NCBI GenBank assembly: GCA_026874595.1
Contig: CM049309.1
Span: 50,876,079-50,940,078, forward strand
Source of the DNA: Sipunculus nudus
Lineage: Eukaryota > Annelida > Sipuncula > Golfingiida > Sipunculidae
Reading direction: 5' to 3'
Length of the DNA: 64,000 nucleotides
Shown piece by piece: positions 21,973 through 35,029 of this stretch. Positions within the stretch are counted from its first letter, which is position 1, and each line of letters starts with the position of its first letter. Under the pieces are notes generated by a model. That model had not been told where the DNA came from, searched no databases, and worked only from the letters and a program-made list of their open reading frames with translations. Made by a program: the position numbers and the translations under genes.

Positions 21973-23329
21973 ATACATAAACAGAAAGGTCGGTGAGTGA
22001 TCAAGGTGACAGGGGAAATGGATTACATGAACAGAAAGGTAGGTGAGTGATAAAGGTGACAGGGGAAATGGATTACATGACTAGAAAGGTCGGTGAGTGA
22101 TCAAGGTGACAGGGGAAATGGATTACATGAACAGAAAGGTCGGTGAGTGATCAAGGTGACAGGGGAAATGGAATACATAAACAGAAAGGTCGGTGAGTGA
22201 TCAAGGTGACAGGGGATATTGAAAACATGAATAAGAAGGTGGGTTAGTGATCAAGTGACATATTTCCTTGACACAGCTAGAAAGGGCCAAGAAATTGTGT
22301 CTTCATGAAATTAAAATGGGCCTTATCCTCTTTACAGCAAGCTTATTCAATTGTTACTTATCTCAGCAATATTAGATCTCTAAAATGATTATCAAATATT
22401 CACAATTGTACATAAAGAGGTGTTTATTTGCTAATATTAATTACCATAGCTTTGCATATGCATTAAGTCACGTGAGGTGCAAGAATATACTAATTAAAAC
22501 TGATACTGTGTTTGTATAATGTCAACTTGGAGTCAGTTTTGCTTTATCACTAAAAAAGGAGTCTATAGCTTAATCTCGCCTGGGTGTGTTTCTTAATTAA
22601 CCTCTAGAAATTTTCTTAATGCCCTAATGTAATTAATAACTCCGGAGAAGATGAAATGCATGTCTTTCTTTCACGGGGTTTCGAAGGTTTGGATATTGGG
22701 TTGCGTCTTCATGGTTTTACCAATTTAATGCTTCGAATATCAAACACTCTGCTACATCAAAGTTTTAGGCCTAATTCCAGGGTGAAATATTACGAAGGAC
22801 TTTTAATCAAAATGAGATCAGTTCTACCAGTCTGGGCCAATCGCCTGAACATGCTGTTTCGGGTTCTCTCGCAGCAATGTGTTGAACCTCTATGACTCTG
22901 CTGGTGCTTATTGATTCTCAGTTTAAATTAATTATATCTTTTGCACATTATGCAGTGGAATTCATCAGCTCCATGTATCAGTGGAAAAGTCAAAGCGGAG
23001 GAAAAGCAGTGTTTTTAATATCTACATTTAATGTTTTTCAAAGTATAATGGCTATTGAATGACAGCATGCTCAATTACGTCCCAAACATTATTTTTGGCA
23101 CTTTTGCGATAAATAGTATATTGAATATCATTAAGAAATGGCAGGCCCTGTGCAATTATAAAATTGTGTGGTAACAAATTTATCTAAAATGCCAATCAAA
23201 ACACACACCACTTGAGTAAAGTATGAAGTGGAATGCAAAATCTAAAAAGAGGTGAGAACTGAAGTTAAATAGAGCAGTCAGCAATCAGTGCCCTCCAATT
23301 TAAGTAACTATTGCTTGCTACAAAGACCA

Positions 23330-23413
23330 TAGACTGGTACCCTGCTCTGTTAAGGCCCTCAGCGAAGCATGCCCTAGAGCAGCGGTGCCATAATAGAGCG
23401 GGGTACCAGTCTA
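23330..23413. mobile_element. hAT-like hairpin MITE (84 bp)
   Basis: The element begins TAGACTGGTACCCTGCTCT and ends with the near-exact inverse, AGAGCGGGGTACCAGTCTA. The inverted similarity continues inward, so almost the whole element folds as a hairpin. AAAGACCA flanks it on both sides (23322-23329 and 23414-23421), an 8-bp target-site duplication. The YA start and the 8-bp duplication fit hAT. A 9-bp reading (AAAGACCAT) would fit a Mutator-type element instead. Confidence 0.72.
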
Positions 23414-24040
23414 AAAGACCATCGATAGTGCCTAAACCTATAAAAAATTAGATTCACTGGAAGGCAGAATAAATTACTAAGAGCACCGCAAATGTTCATG
23501 ATCCGCCCGTCTTATGTCTTGTGCCCTCGGACTTAATTTAATTTTTCCGAGAATTTAATTCAGGAGAGAAACTGTATTGGTTTATATTTACATTTGATTA
23601 ATATATATTTTATATATTAAGAATAGCCATCAGATAGTTGGTGAGTCATTTTGGTGCCACCAAAGTCTGATGACCTCTGACCTTATAAAATATGCGCGGA
23701 TTTGCCAAAAACCTACTTGGGCGATATAGTTTATTAGCTAATATTGGGTTTTATCAAAATCCATTGTGTTCCTGATAAGTTATTGCGGCGAGACCACAAA
23801 GTAGCCTCGTGAACTCTGTCTCATTAAATATGCGTGGATTTTGCCTATAATCGAACTTGGGCGAGATAATCTATTGGTTTTAGACAGGGCAGAATTTCAG
23901 AAAATGTCCATATTTAAAGTCTTGGAGGCAAATCGTGTTAATGCATGACATACATTCTTTTCAGGGGTAATGAAGGGTGCTGAATCTGAATCTGCTGTAT
24001 GCCCAGCGCGCAAACGATGGCAAATGCTTGAAAATTGATG

Positions 24041-24054
24041 GTTTCCATGGCAAC
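24041..24054. promoter_or_regulatory. Palindromic RFX X-box
   Basis: GTTTCCATGGCAAC fits the consensus GTTNCCATNGNAAC at every position. It lies far from any recognised exon, so its function is unknown. Confidence 0.4.
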
Positions 24055-27000
24055 CTTGGATAATTTTACAAGAATGATGATGTTTAAGAAAACGGCTATA
24101 ACTTGGATAATTTTATACATAAATCATTGGAATAAACTGCAAAATGTTGCAAACTGAAATATTTCTCCTTTAGGTGTAGTGTTATGACATTGCAGAATTT
24201 GTATATTATGCTATGTGCAAATACATGCAAATTGTGGAGTTAAAATTTCTACTTTTTTTCTTAAAACATATCTTTAAATCCATCTATCTTTTAAAATACA
24301 ACTTCCTTAGATTTTTATTTATTCAAGTGAAAATGCACATTAATATAGAAAAAAAAGTTAAGAGTATTTCTTATTTCCATATCATATTTGGATAAAAATG
24401 AATATTCATGTCACCCTATCGCAATATCATTTTCCAGGTCATTTCACAGGCCATGTTTAGACATGGATATATTCTTAGGCCACCAATTCCTTTCCTCAGA
24501 ATACAGAGTGTTCCTAGGATCTTTTACCTGTTGAACAAATGATGAGAATCACATTCTTGAATATTTTCACTTTGTCAGAATAATTTGCATAAATTTGCAT
24601 AATTAAGCAGATGATCTATTTGCAGTTATGGTGAGTTTCGTGAAAATCCATCAAAGCCCTGATCAGATATCGCGGCGTCACTAAAGGTTAACGACAGACA
24701 GTTGGATGGACTCGTGCATTGGGTATACCATAATACGTCATAAACGGCCGTATAAGAAAGTACTCTGTACGCACATATGTGGCTGCGTATTCTTGGACAA
24801 ACCTGTACACCGACAAATATATATACAGACACGGTAAATGTTGAAGAAATAACCTCCGTCAAACATCGAAGAAGACTTAAACGACTGATGTATCAAGATA
24901 ATGTAAAATGCAACTTCCCCTGACAATCAGGAACGCAGCACTGCCTTTTGTTGGCGTAAATTTAAGAGGTGCGAACCGGACGCTTAAACAAAATACCGCA
25001 CCGCTAATCCCTGGACCGGTCGGGACCGCTCTTCCTAATGTTTAAAGATTTAAGCTAAACAGATGACTTTAATAATTAAGTTTCCACCAACAAATCGTGT
25101 TATGAAAAAAGGGGTAATAAACCCCCCTCCCCAAAGAAATTATCTTTAGCTACGTAAAATGTATTTAAAGCTATGGCAGCTGCAAGAGTATATTAATGAT
25201 ATACGTGTGTTATTTTATTTTTTTTTCCCTTTGAGTAACAGTACCCATGCCCGCCCAGCAAATTCTTTAAATCAGCTGATGTTCGCCCAACCCTGCACAT
25301 TAAATAAATAAGTATTATATATCAAATCGTATTTAATCAGCTAATGTCAGCAAGTATCCATCCGAGCCCAGCAAATTCTTTAATTTAGCTCGCCTCATCC
25401 TACACAATTTGGTTCATATTCTAACCAACATGCCCCACACAGTTACTGTTGTAAAATTATTTACAAAGATTGTAATTTAAAGTTGTCTTTAAAAAATTAA
25501 ACGCATATCTTGCGATTCAAGTATAGATTATAATAATACATTTATTGCACGTTTTGCTGTGTATGTTATTCGGTTTTTATAAATATTTTAACTAATATAT
25601 GAAATGAAAAAAAACTTTGAAGAACAAACGCAGAATACAAAAAATTACAATTTACCTTAAATGATATTTTAATAAATAGACGGTACCGCTTTGACCGGCC
25701 TACGTACTGCAGGTTCGCACCTCTACTAAATCTACATATCTTTTTAGCAGTCACTTAAAAATACCGCAAAATGCCAGTTGAAGGGCTGTCCAGGTAAGCG
25801 GGCACTGTGTCAAGAGTGGATTCCTTACAGATGCTTGACATTAATACCCTGGACACTGTCGCAGACGACTCGTCAGGAGAGGATAAAGAAAGCCCGCGCT
25901 ATCTTGTCCGGAGCAAGTCTCTAGGTATTCTCACAACCCTCCGTTTCTAGGTAGGGCTGTATCTGGTTGGAGTCTGTTCCTATGTTCCTGATGATGACTC
26001 AATTTACTGTCTGGGAATGTATTAAAGAATACTTCACTAAACATGCAAGAGAACTGAGTCTATACCCATTTTCATAATAACGCCAGTTTACCGGTGTTTG
26101 TTATATCCCTACCGGATGACAATGCCCTCAGTATTTATGTGGGCCTAGACACAATTACAGAACAATATTTACACAGGGGAGTGAGCAGATCCCCAGTCTG
26201 GTATCAACTGACAAAGGGATTACTCCATGCAGTAACCCAATCTGGCGGCCAAGTCACCGTTGTCTGCAGTTCGGCAACCGCTGCCTCTATGGGCCGCTTA
26301 TGGAAACAACAAATGATTCGGAAATGAATATCTGACAGCGATGCTGAAGTCACATTAACGGGTCCGGGGATATGATGTCAGACCTGTGGCTACTCTCCTT
26401 AATCCGACCATGTATTGATCGGCTCAATCCAGTTCATGGAGGATTGTCGAGAATGGCACGATGTGCTTTCATGTGGCGTCCATCTTCCAGCCTGTTAGTT
26501 CCGCCATCTGGTGGGCTTTTAAATATCTAATTTTCTCGAACAACTTTAAAAGGCAAAAAATTTACCAGTTTTCATAAATTATTTTAAGTATCTTATTGAC
26601 TTATTTATTACAGGTTTTCGATAAGAAAAAGGTCACATGATGATTGGACAACTTGGTTATAACAGACGTGTGTTGCTAAACAAAACACAACCTAACAAAA
26701 GTTAATTTTTATCGAAATTTCATTTTATTTTTTAAAGGAAATGTCCAACTGAATTTATAAATCGACAAATTTCTACTGAAAATTAAATTTAAAAAAAAAA
26801 AATTAAGCGGGGGGTGAATTACACGTTTATTGTGTGAGATACTTTTTTTTGGTGTATAACACGTCAGATGGTAATTTTGTTAGTTTATTGGAGCATCGGT
26901 ATTGTATGGTATGTAAAGCTACTTCAATCATTTCACCATGCAGGCGTTAAATCACAATGACCTACCGACATTATGAGGTTTATTGGCCGATTTTCATAAC

Positions 27001-27304
27001 ACTGAATAAAAAAAGGACCCTGCATGTCTGTTGTAGAAGACACTGTGTTCTCTCACTTACAAGACTTTATTTACATTTTGTAAGAAAACAGGGCCATCCA
27101 AATCTAGCCTAGTTGACCGAACTGTCGCCAGATGGCATAAGTGATCATCTTACCTCAGGATCTGATAAAAGAAACAAATTGAAGGTGTTCATGTGTATGC
27201 TGATAATAGTAATCTAAAATACCAATACCCCTCGTCTTGATCGAGTTAAAAGCAAATCATTTTAATATGTAGATTTAAACTTCATTTGGGAGTTATTTTG
27301 GGGT

Positions 27305-27615
27305 ACAGACTACAATCTATTTAACGTATTTTTTACTGTACTTTATCGTATTTGTACTGTATTTTATCCTAATTGTACTGCATTGTATCATATTTTGTAC
27401 TGTATTTTATCGTATTTATACTTTATTCGATCGTTCTTTGTACTGTAATTTATCGTATTTTGTACTGTGTATATTTATTATCGTATATTGTACTATATTT
27501 ATTGCATTTGTACTGAATTGTATCGTATTTTGTACTGTGTTTTATCATATTTCGTTTTGTATTTGTATCGTATTCGGTTCTGTATTTAATCATATTTCGT
27601 TCTGCATTGTATTTC
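27305..27615. repeat. Degenerate tandem repeat with 20-30 bp units
   Basis: TTTATCGTATTTTGTACTG-like units recur about a dozen times with variable length. The hydrophobic open frame across it is a consequence of T-rich composition. Confidence 0.7.
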
Positions 27616-28201
27616 AATAATCGCTGGTTATTAGGTCAAAACCTGCATTGTCAAATCCTTGACTATGACTGTGATAATCCGATGTAATGGTCATTCTGGA
27701 CTTGTAGCACTCTCTCGGTCCACAAAAAAATACTTCTTTTGAAAGCTGGTTTGGGGACAAAATAATTGTTGTCACTCTCCAGTGCCATCTCATAGTAAAT
27801 ACTAAAACATAAATGTATCCGTCCGTCTTTAAATTTAAAGTGTTAACATTTAATTTTATTGTCATTGAGCATTAAATAACTGTCGGACTGAATATGACTA
27901 AATCTGAAAACGCCCCCATGCGAGAAGGAAGGCAGAAGATCGGAAAGAGGCGACATCTGCTGGATAAAGTCTGTATCAATCCACAGAAGCATTCTCCGCA
28001 GTTGAACGGTGAAAGCGACTTGTGACCACAGGGTGCATGGTAATAACATTTGTGATAATATTGTACGTGGTAGTAATTTTTCCTTAAGAAAATAACAAAG
28101 AGGATATAAAATGAAAATATGAATAAGAAACACAAAACATTTCCGAGAAAGTCATAGTTTGAAATTAAGCAAACCGACTGCCGTTTTCATTTATTTTATT
28201 A

Positions 28202-29190
28202 CACTAAAAAAAACAGATTGGTTGAATCAACCAAAAAATTGGTTGAATTCAACCGATTTAATTGGTCAAAATATGTCCAAACAATTTATTGTTTAAAACA
28301 ACCAATTTATTTTGGTCGTTATCAAACAACAGGTATTGGTCAAATCAACCTATATATTGGTCTGACCAACCAACACAGCGGATCATCTAAACCAACAAAA
28401 TTGGTCAGTTTGACCAAAATAATTTGGTTTTTCTCAACCAATGTACTTTGGTTGAGGTCAACCAAAACAAATTGGTTAAATCAGATAAAAAACTTGTCAC
28501 ATGAAGTTTTCAGTTGTTTATTCTTCAGATTGATTGGGAGTCTTCTTGTAAGTCATTTTTCAGCATCGTGTTGTTCTGGTGTGGGTTTCAAGAGGAAACA
28601 CAAATTCCGTCCGGTCTTGGACTCGAACCTGTTACCGCTCGCATACATGTCAGACGTTTTGCCCTTCAGACAGTGACGCTTGCATCTAGCTCTTGTGTCT
28701 GATTTGGATCACTGATGTTAAAACTGACAAATCGGTTTGGTCAGTGCTTGACCAATCAGTTGGTAAAATAACCAATATGTTGATAAAATCAACCATTGTT
28801 TAACTCAACAAAGAAAACTGGTTAAATATATGCAACCAAATGGTCGACCAATCAAAATTGGTCTAAATGACCAATGAGTTTGGTTACAAGTTGGTTGAAA
28901 TTACCAATGTGTTGGTTTAATCAACCAATATCATCTCAACCAACCAAATTGGTCATATATGTGTGCTAAAGTAACCAATATTTTGGTTATCAATTGACCA
29001 ATATATTGGTTAAACCTACATACAGTATTTTTATTCTGTTCACCAATAAAAATTGGTCAAAACAACCAACTGGTTTGGTTAGTACTTTAACAATGCATTG
29101 GTTAAGATAAACAATATCTTGGTTAAAACAACCAAAACTGGCTTAACCAATTAAATTGGTTATATATTTAACCAATCTGTTTTTTGAGTG
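28202..29190. mobile_element. Palindrome-filled DNA transposon derivative, possibly CACTA-like (989 bp)
   Basis: The left end is CACTAAAAAAAACAGATTGG. The inverse of the right end is CACTCAAAAAACAGATTGG. A TA dinucleotide flanks both ends. Between them, two subterminal blocks (about 28215-28480 and 28730-29175) contain dozens of TTGGT and ACCAA motifs, mostly arranged as short palindromes such as TTGGTTGAATCAACCAA. CACT termini, a 2-3 bp target duplication and dense subterminal repeats are features of CACTA/EnSpm elements. A Tc1/mariner-type origin with TA duplication is the alternative. No transposase is encoded, so the element would be non-autonomous. Confidence 0.68.
28575..28705 (-). mobile_element. 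tRNA-like module inside the palindrome-filled element
   Basis: The central, non-palindromic 200 bp contain an exact B box, GGTTCGAGTCC, on the minus strand at 28629-28619. A tRNA-like stretch lies upstream on that strand, although the A box is poor. It could be a SINE that inserted into the transposon or an integral part of it. Confidence 0.4.
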
Positions 29191-29457
29191 TACTTAAAAA
29201 AAAAAGGATAATACTTTGAATACCAGCATGACCGATAACTTATCGGTATCCTAGGCTAGTGCATTAAAACAACCTTTTGTTGGTAAAATTGTCACGGGAT
29301 AGCGAACGTTTTTGTGGTCCCAGTATGTGCCGCTTGTACTTTTAGAGAAAACGCTGCATGCTATAAGCCTTTGTGTACAAAGCCCTAAGAAAAACCCTGT
29401 CTGTCCACATAAAACAAGCAACAATTCGGTGTTTTTTAAATAATGTAGATAAGTATG

Positions 29458-29458
<1 letters not shown>

Positions 29459-29511
<53 letters not shown>
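29459..29511. repeat. (TA)n microsatellite
   Basis: About 26 TA units. Confidence 0.95.
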
Positions 29512-29515
<4 letters not shown>

Positions 29516-31905
29516 CAAAATGAGTTGTAACACGGAAGATGTCATTTATTCATAATGAAACTAAACAAATCGAGCCTCGATATAGAAGATACATTTGCCT
29601 GTGCGGTCATATATGACTATTATATAACAAGCATTGTATCAAGTATTATGAAACACCGAATGGTTCATTTGCTTAATATTTCTTTCATAATAAAAATGCC
29701 CTGTAATTAGAAATGACGTATTTTTTAACTGAAGACTAGGATTTCATAGGAGTGTCTTATGCCATGAACCAAAAAGACGTCAGATAAATGCAGGAAACCA
29801 CCTTGTTTTTCGATGATTCATTCCATTAGATTCCTTTAACAACACAAACTTTTTACGTGGCCGTGCAATTTGAAAGCCCAATCGCATGTAGCGTCACTGC
29901 AAACTGGCATTTAGTGAATGGAGCTGAGGGCGAGAAAAGTATGTTTCTTGTGAGTTAAGAGAAATAAATGATACAAAGAAAAGGTGGAGGCCAGTAGGTT
30001 TTCTGTATATGATATAGCTTTTATTGATTAAACCAAGTAATAATTAGGCTACAAGAAATATGAAGGATGAATGGCGTATGATTGGTGTTGGATCACGAAT
30101 ACAGTTAACTATATAGAAAAACAAGATGTTACATTGTTGTCTGGTCAAGTATATTATTTTGTTAATTCGATACGATAGAGATCCAGTATAGTGGAAATAA
30201 GCAGGAAAAAAATTCCAATTAGTCCTATAAGGAAATAATGCTTGAGTCTCATCTACTACATGAAAATGTTTTCTTATTTTGACATTATCCGGTGTCAAAT
30301 TTCTTTTACTTTTGTCTGTACTTTACATGGATCCTTTACTTCTAAGCCTCGGTATATCAGCCACATATTCTATATGCCTACTTCCTGCTCTCGTCAGAAG
30401 AGAGCGGATGCTCTTTTCTTTAAAACAGGAATATAATTCGATCCCAGAGTCACCGAGAATAATGAAAAGGAAAACTGACAGCGTAACCACATCACTATAT
30501 GAATCTCAAAGGTGCGCGTGAAAATCTCATTCCCAGCGTCTACAGCCTGATTAAAGCGACCTACACAGCTTTAAAAACAAAAAAAAGCAAGACATTTTAT
30601 GTCATCTCATTGAAGTAACTTCTTAAGATTTAGTAAACATAGCGATCAAGGCGTCATACATATGCAGTGTCACGTTTTATCTTGTAACACAAAAAAACAA
30701 TCCCATACCCCTCGCATCTGATCTGAATACGTACACGGTCCATGGTCTTTCATTTGACTAAAAACATCATCACTTGGGAATCAATGATTAAATAGCACAT
30801 CACAAACACAGGATAATGATCCGTGTATTGGCTTCCTTTCCTCTTTGTGACTTGTAAGAAAATGATATAAAACTCTCGAATATTAATCACCGCTGGGTGT
30901 CACAATGTCACATTAAAATGTATTTTTTTTTCAGTAAGAAAAGCCAGGAAACGTAAGAAAGTAGACTTTGACCACATGCTGCTTTAAGCAAGGAGTGATA
31001 CTGAGAAAATAGTATAAGCATCTCTTTCAGAGCCTTTAGTTAAACTACCATACGCTGATATAAGCGTGCCCCCGCTACGGTCTACACTTTTTGCTTTTGA
31101 GGAAATGCCTATAGACTATTTATACATTTAGCGGTAATACCCAGTCAAGCTGGATACTGGACATAAGTTTCAATTGCGACAATATGTTCTTTTTTAAGGA
31201 AACGAAAGAACAAATCAATTTTTACGTTCTCCGGTCGTAAATTATGTAAAATCACTTGTAATTGGTTCTCAGATATGACCTTTGAACTGAGGCGAGTTGA
31301 GTGTCGGCAAATGAAAGTGGGTTATTTTTCCATTCCGGATCCAGCAAGCATAGATCAATGTCAGATGTACCAATGTGAGGTCTCATTAGAGACTAGTGCC
31401 GGCCGCACGTAAAAAACAACCATCTTTTCACAAAATGGCCGGGCGGCGAGAGGCCTCCTTTACTTGGCTTAATTACTGCGAAAGAGAGCGTGTTTTGTAT
31501 TAAGCGAAAAAAGTCGGCCTAATTGGTGCATGTTCATCTAATGCGTGACAGCAGGGTGTGCAAAAAGACAGCAATAAACGGAGAGACTATGAGCGCCTTG
31601 GGCTGCATAATCACGTGCTTAGCCGCTGGCGGTGCGTTCAGTAAAACAGGTTAACCTTGTTTGAGGTATACTCTGTACTTGAGGCATAAAATTACCAACA
31701 GATAATAAGGCAAACGCCCGATCAGTCGGAATTGATGTTGTGTGTTTTTCTACAAAGGTATGCGAGATAATGGTCTGATATATAAATTTTATAGAAAACA
31801 GCCAAAAAAATTTGCTTAACAAAAGCTCAATATCGATTAAAATTGTATTTTATTCTTAAAATAATTTTCAGCGTCTTTGGTATCTTATTATTTTGATCAA
31901 AGTAA

Positions 31906-31908
<3 letters not shown>

Positions 31909-31970
<62 letters not shown>
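31909..31970. repeat. (TA)n microsatellite
   Basis: About 31 TA units. Confidence 0.95.
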
Positions 31971-31971
<1 letters not shown>

Positions 31972-33351
31972 GCCTATCGCATCTGGGATTGTGATTGTGA
32001 TATCAACGAACAAACAGATATTACATATATATACTGTATACATACAGTAAATGTCTCTTATCATGATACTATAATATGTATAATATTTAATGTTACATGC
32101 GAAACATGTGCGCTCTCTTTTTTAATTTTTCGAGGGGACCCATAAGCGCCCCCCCCCCCCAAAAAAAAAAATCATACCTCTAGCACTAATGCAGCCCGGC
32201 GAAAGTCCCTATCATATAACATTAAGACACAAAGACAAACCCTATAATTGCATTTTTTTTCTCGTTTTTTCTTAAAATGTATACCAGGTGTTTAATTACC
32301 ATAGCGTAATTAGTTATGCACGCTGGTCCCGTTGTTCACGGCGCCTTACCATGTAATTATCTCAACTTGCACCCACATGGCAAGCGGAGACGATTTTAAA
32401 AGCTAAAGCTTTTCAGATATTTCCCGGAGGTAAGAAAACGCGACACCAAAAGAGATTAACCGATCACAGAACATCTGTCAAATGGTTCCTTTAGCTGTGC
32501 TGAATAATTTAAATGATAAAATCTTTGCCATGGAAATAAAGCAGATAAATCTGGATTTTTTTACAGAAGTTTTCAATCGTGGGATTTGATATGTAACATT
32601 TTACGGTGCTGTTTCAACCGTTTTAGCGATAACGTTGAATGCCGGTCTAAATCGTGCTAATCCGACTGAAAATCAAATTAATAACCACGAGCTTGGCCAT
32701 GGATAAAAACCTAGCGACATCTGTTGTTTCCTTCCAAAACACGAAAGACAAAAGGGAAACCAAGTCGTCACAGGAACAAACCATTGTTAAAACAGATTAT
32801 GTATTGTCAACATTTTCCCTAAATTTTAGGGTAAGCATTATGAGTCAGCAACCCTCATCTGACTCCTAACAGGACTTCGTTGGCGTCATTTTTGGTATAA
32901 ATACTGGAATACGTGCGCGAAGAACGAACATTTTTTTATTCCTGTATTGATGTCAGGTGGAGTATATCGCCAGAGCTCACTTCCATTAAGGGGATGCGCT
33001 GTATGGGTTTCCGGTGATAATTACTAAACACTCTCCAACATTTTGAAATTATATAAGACATTGTACGATACAGCTTCATTTAACAAAATGGTTTATCTAT
33101 ATATTATCATGTTTGTACTTAATGATTAATATAAAAGGACGTATCTTCATGCATTAACACCGCTGATTGTTGTCCTTATATTTTCAACAGAGAGTGTGTT
33201 CAGAATAAATATGTAACCAAGGTTTCAAACCTGCATGACATTTAATATGGCTAATTAACAAATGTCCCTGACCTTGCCAATTCAGTCAATCTGCCGCGAG
33301 GAAAATCAACTGTTCTCTCCTTATTAAAAGCCAATTAGCTTTTGCATATAA

Positions 33352-33431
<80 letters not shown>

Positions 33432-33518
33432 GCGTGTGTATATATATATATATATATATCTATATACATACATACATATTTATATACATATACATACATA
33501 TACATATATATACATATA

Positions 33519-33555
<37 letters not shown>
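33352..33555. repeat. Compound TA/TG/TACA microsatellite
   Basis: TA run, then (TG)n at about 33396-33415, more TA with TGCG interruptions, a CATA-type segment and a final TA run. The Tyr-Ile open frames here are artefacts. Confidence 0.95.
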
Positions 33556-33557
<2 letters not shown>

Positions 33558-34947
33558 GAGGAAAAAATGCATTTCCCCAGATATTGCTATAAATATTTAA
33601 GACTCCATGTGACAAAATATATTCACATGCAACAGACATTGTGAAGTTGTGAAGCCAGACTTATTGCCATAATAAATATATAAACCGAATTAAAGGTTGC
33701 AACTTTCCATGTGTCAAACGCATATACATATACAACAGAGAAAACGTGCAGAAGTAGGCGAGGCTTATTGCTAAAATAAATGAATAATAACCGGATTCGA
33801 GCTTACAATACTGCAGATGTATTTATTTATATTTTTTATTACGTTGTGACGTGTATAGAATTAACACCAACACACAAACATACACACGCATATATATAAT
33901 ATATATGCTTGTGTACATATATTATGAATTAATTGATAATTCTATTATAAATATAAACTATTATAAATAAAAAAAATGGCAGAGTCATTGAACTATATTC
34001 ATTTATGTATAAAACTCTGAATGGAGCTTTAATAGAATTAATGATACTTGTCATATATGGCAATTAACAAGGAGGCAGTTAATCTATTTATTGATTAATA
34101 TCATTCATTCTTTACGCCTGTGGTAAAAGTAAATGTCAACTCAATTGTCAAATCTACACGTCATTATTTCAAATCTGACATCATCAATCAGTAAACACAT
34201 TTATTTAATGTATTTGTGAAGTTGAACTTCGTGCTGTTTCATCTGACTGTTGCTAATGTGATTACTTTTCTGGCCATAACTGATAATGTGACAGTAGTAC
34301 CGCCAGCGGTAATTATAGTATAACATAATTTAATAAGTCGGTAGCGGTGTACATTCAGGCGCCACGGGTTTCGCCGCCTGAACTGGCGCTTCAAGGTGCT
34401 CGGGGTTGGTTTCATTTTATATCATGTTCAAAAGTGGCGTCGTGTTGAAGATTTTATGTTCCACGTGTCCCCAAGGATCTCTCATCAAAATTACATTCCC
34501 CCCATCACGTTATCTTAATTACAACTAAGCAAACATGACCCAACTTTCCCGTCGGACCTGAGAGCTCATTTGATCTTTTTATTACTTTTTGAAACGTTCT
34601 GGCATTGACTTAAGCTACAGCTCGATAAAGAGATGGGTCCCGCAGGTGTTCTCAGTATGACTAATTTTAGATAAGTGAATATAACTATGCGAGCCACGTG
34701 TTAAAATGGCATTAAATCAGCCGGGGTATTCAGTTTCCAAATTATAAAAGGAAACCTTAGCCACACGTTTCTGTATACTTGTGGCGACCGGCGGGTTGCA
34801 CCTTCACCACAAAATGTGGCGACTCAAGCAAACGCACAAAGCATCTAAGCGTCTATATAATTGTGTACTACTGCTACATTCTGTATTCAGTGCTCAGAAG
34901 CTGTCCGGTATTAATTTCCCCCAGATGCTTTGATTATGAATATTACG

Positions 34948-34953
34948 AGAGAG

Positions 34954-35001
<48 letters not shown>
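34948..35001. repeat. (GA)n microsatellite
   Basis: About 26 GA units with one early CGA interruption. Confidence 0.95.
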
Positions 35002-35003
<2 letters not shown>

Positions 35004-35029
35004 AGGGTAATGACGTACCATGGTCAGAG

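Larger units (their letters stand above)
17789..22255. repeat. 50-bp minisatellite array, nearly 90 units
   Basis: The typical unit is 50 bp and has these blocks in order: GGTCGGTGAGTGATCAAG, GTGACAGGGGAAATGG, AATACATGAACAGAAA. Variants of 45-49 bp lack a few bases (for example CAGTGGTGATCAAG or ATGACAGGAAATGG). Variant types recur in fixed order, giving higher-order units. Open frames on the minus strand (repeated HRPF...FRFPCHL) follow from the period and are not evidence of a protein. No promoter or splice context is seen. Confidence 0.95.
22260..27300. other. Gene-free stretch
   Basis: No exon is recognised. The stretch holds the hairpin MITE at 23330 and a related pair of segments near 23745-23795 and 24625-24675 that share a (A)AAATCCAT...CCTGAT...GCGGCG pattern, likely parts of a dispersed repeat. 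It also has an exact X-box, GTTTCCATGGCAAC, at 24041-24054, and two copies of GCCCAGCAAATTCTTTAA 111 bp apart near 25253 and 25365. Confidence 0.35.
29515..34945. other. Gene-free stretch
   Basis: No exon is recognised. Microsatellites are listed separately. Complex GC-richer islands occur near 31370-31640 and 34250-34560, and a homeodomain-type cluster (TTTAATTACC, GCGTAATTAGTTA) lies at 32290-32317. These could be regulatory elements, on motif content alone. Confidence 0.35.

Noticed and set aside
17789-22255. CRISPR-like array
   Set aside because: Units are continuous 50-bp tandem repeats without unique spacers, in a eukaryotic context.
28218-28676. 152-codon plus-strand open frame
   Set aside because: It lies within the palindrome-filled transposon and its residues simply translate the TTGGT/ACCAA motifs.
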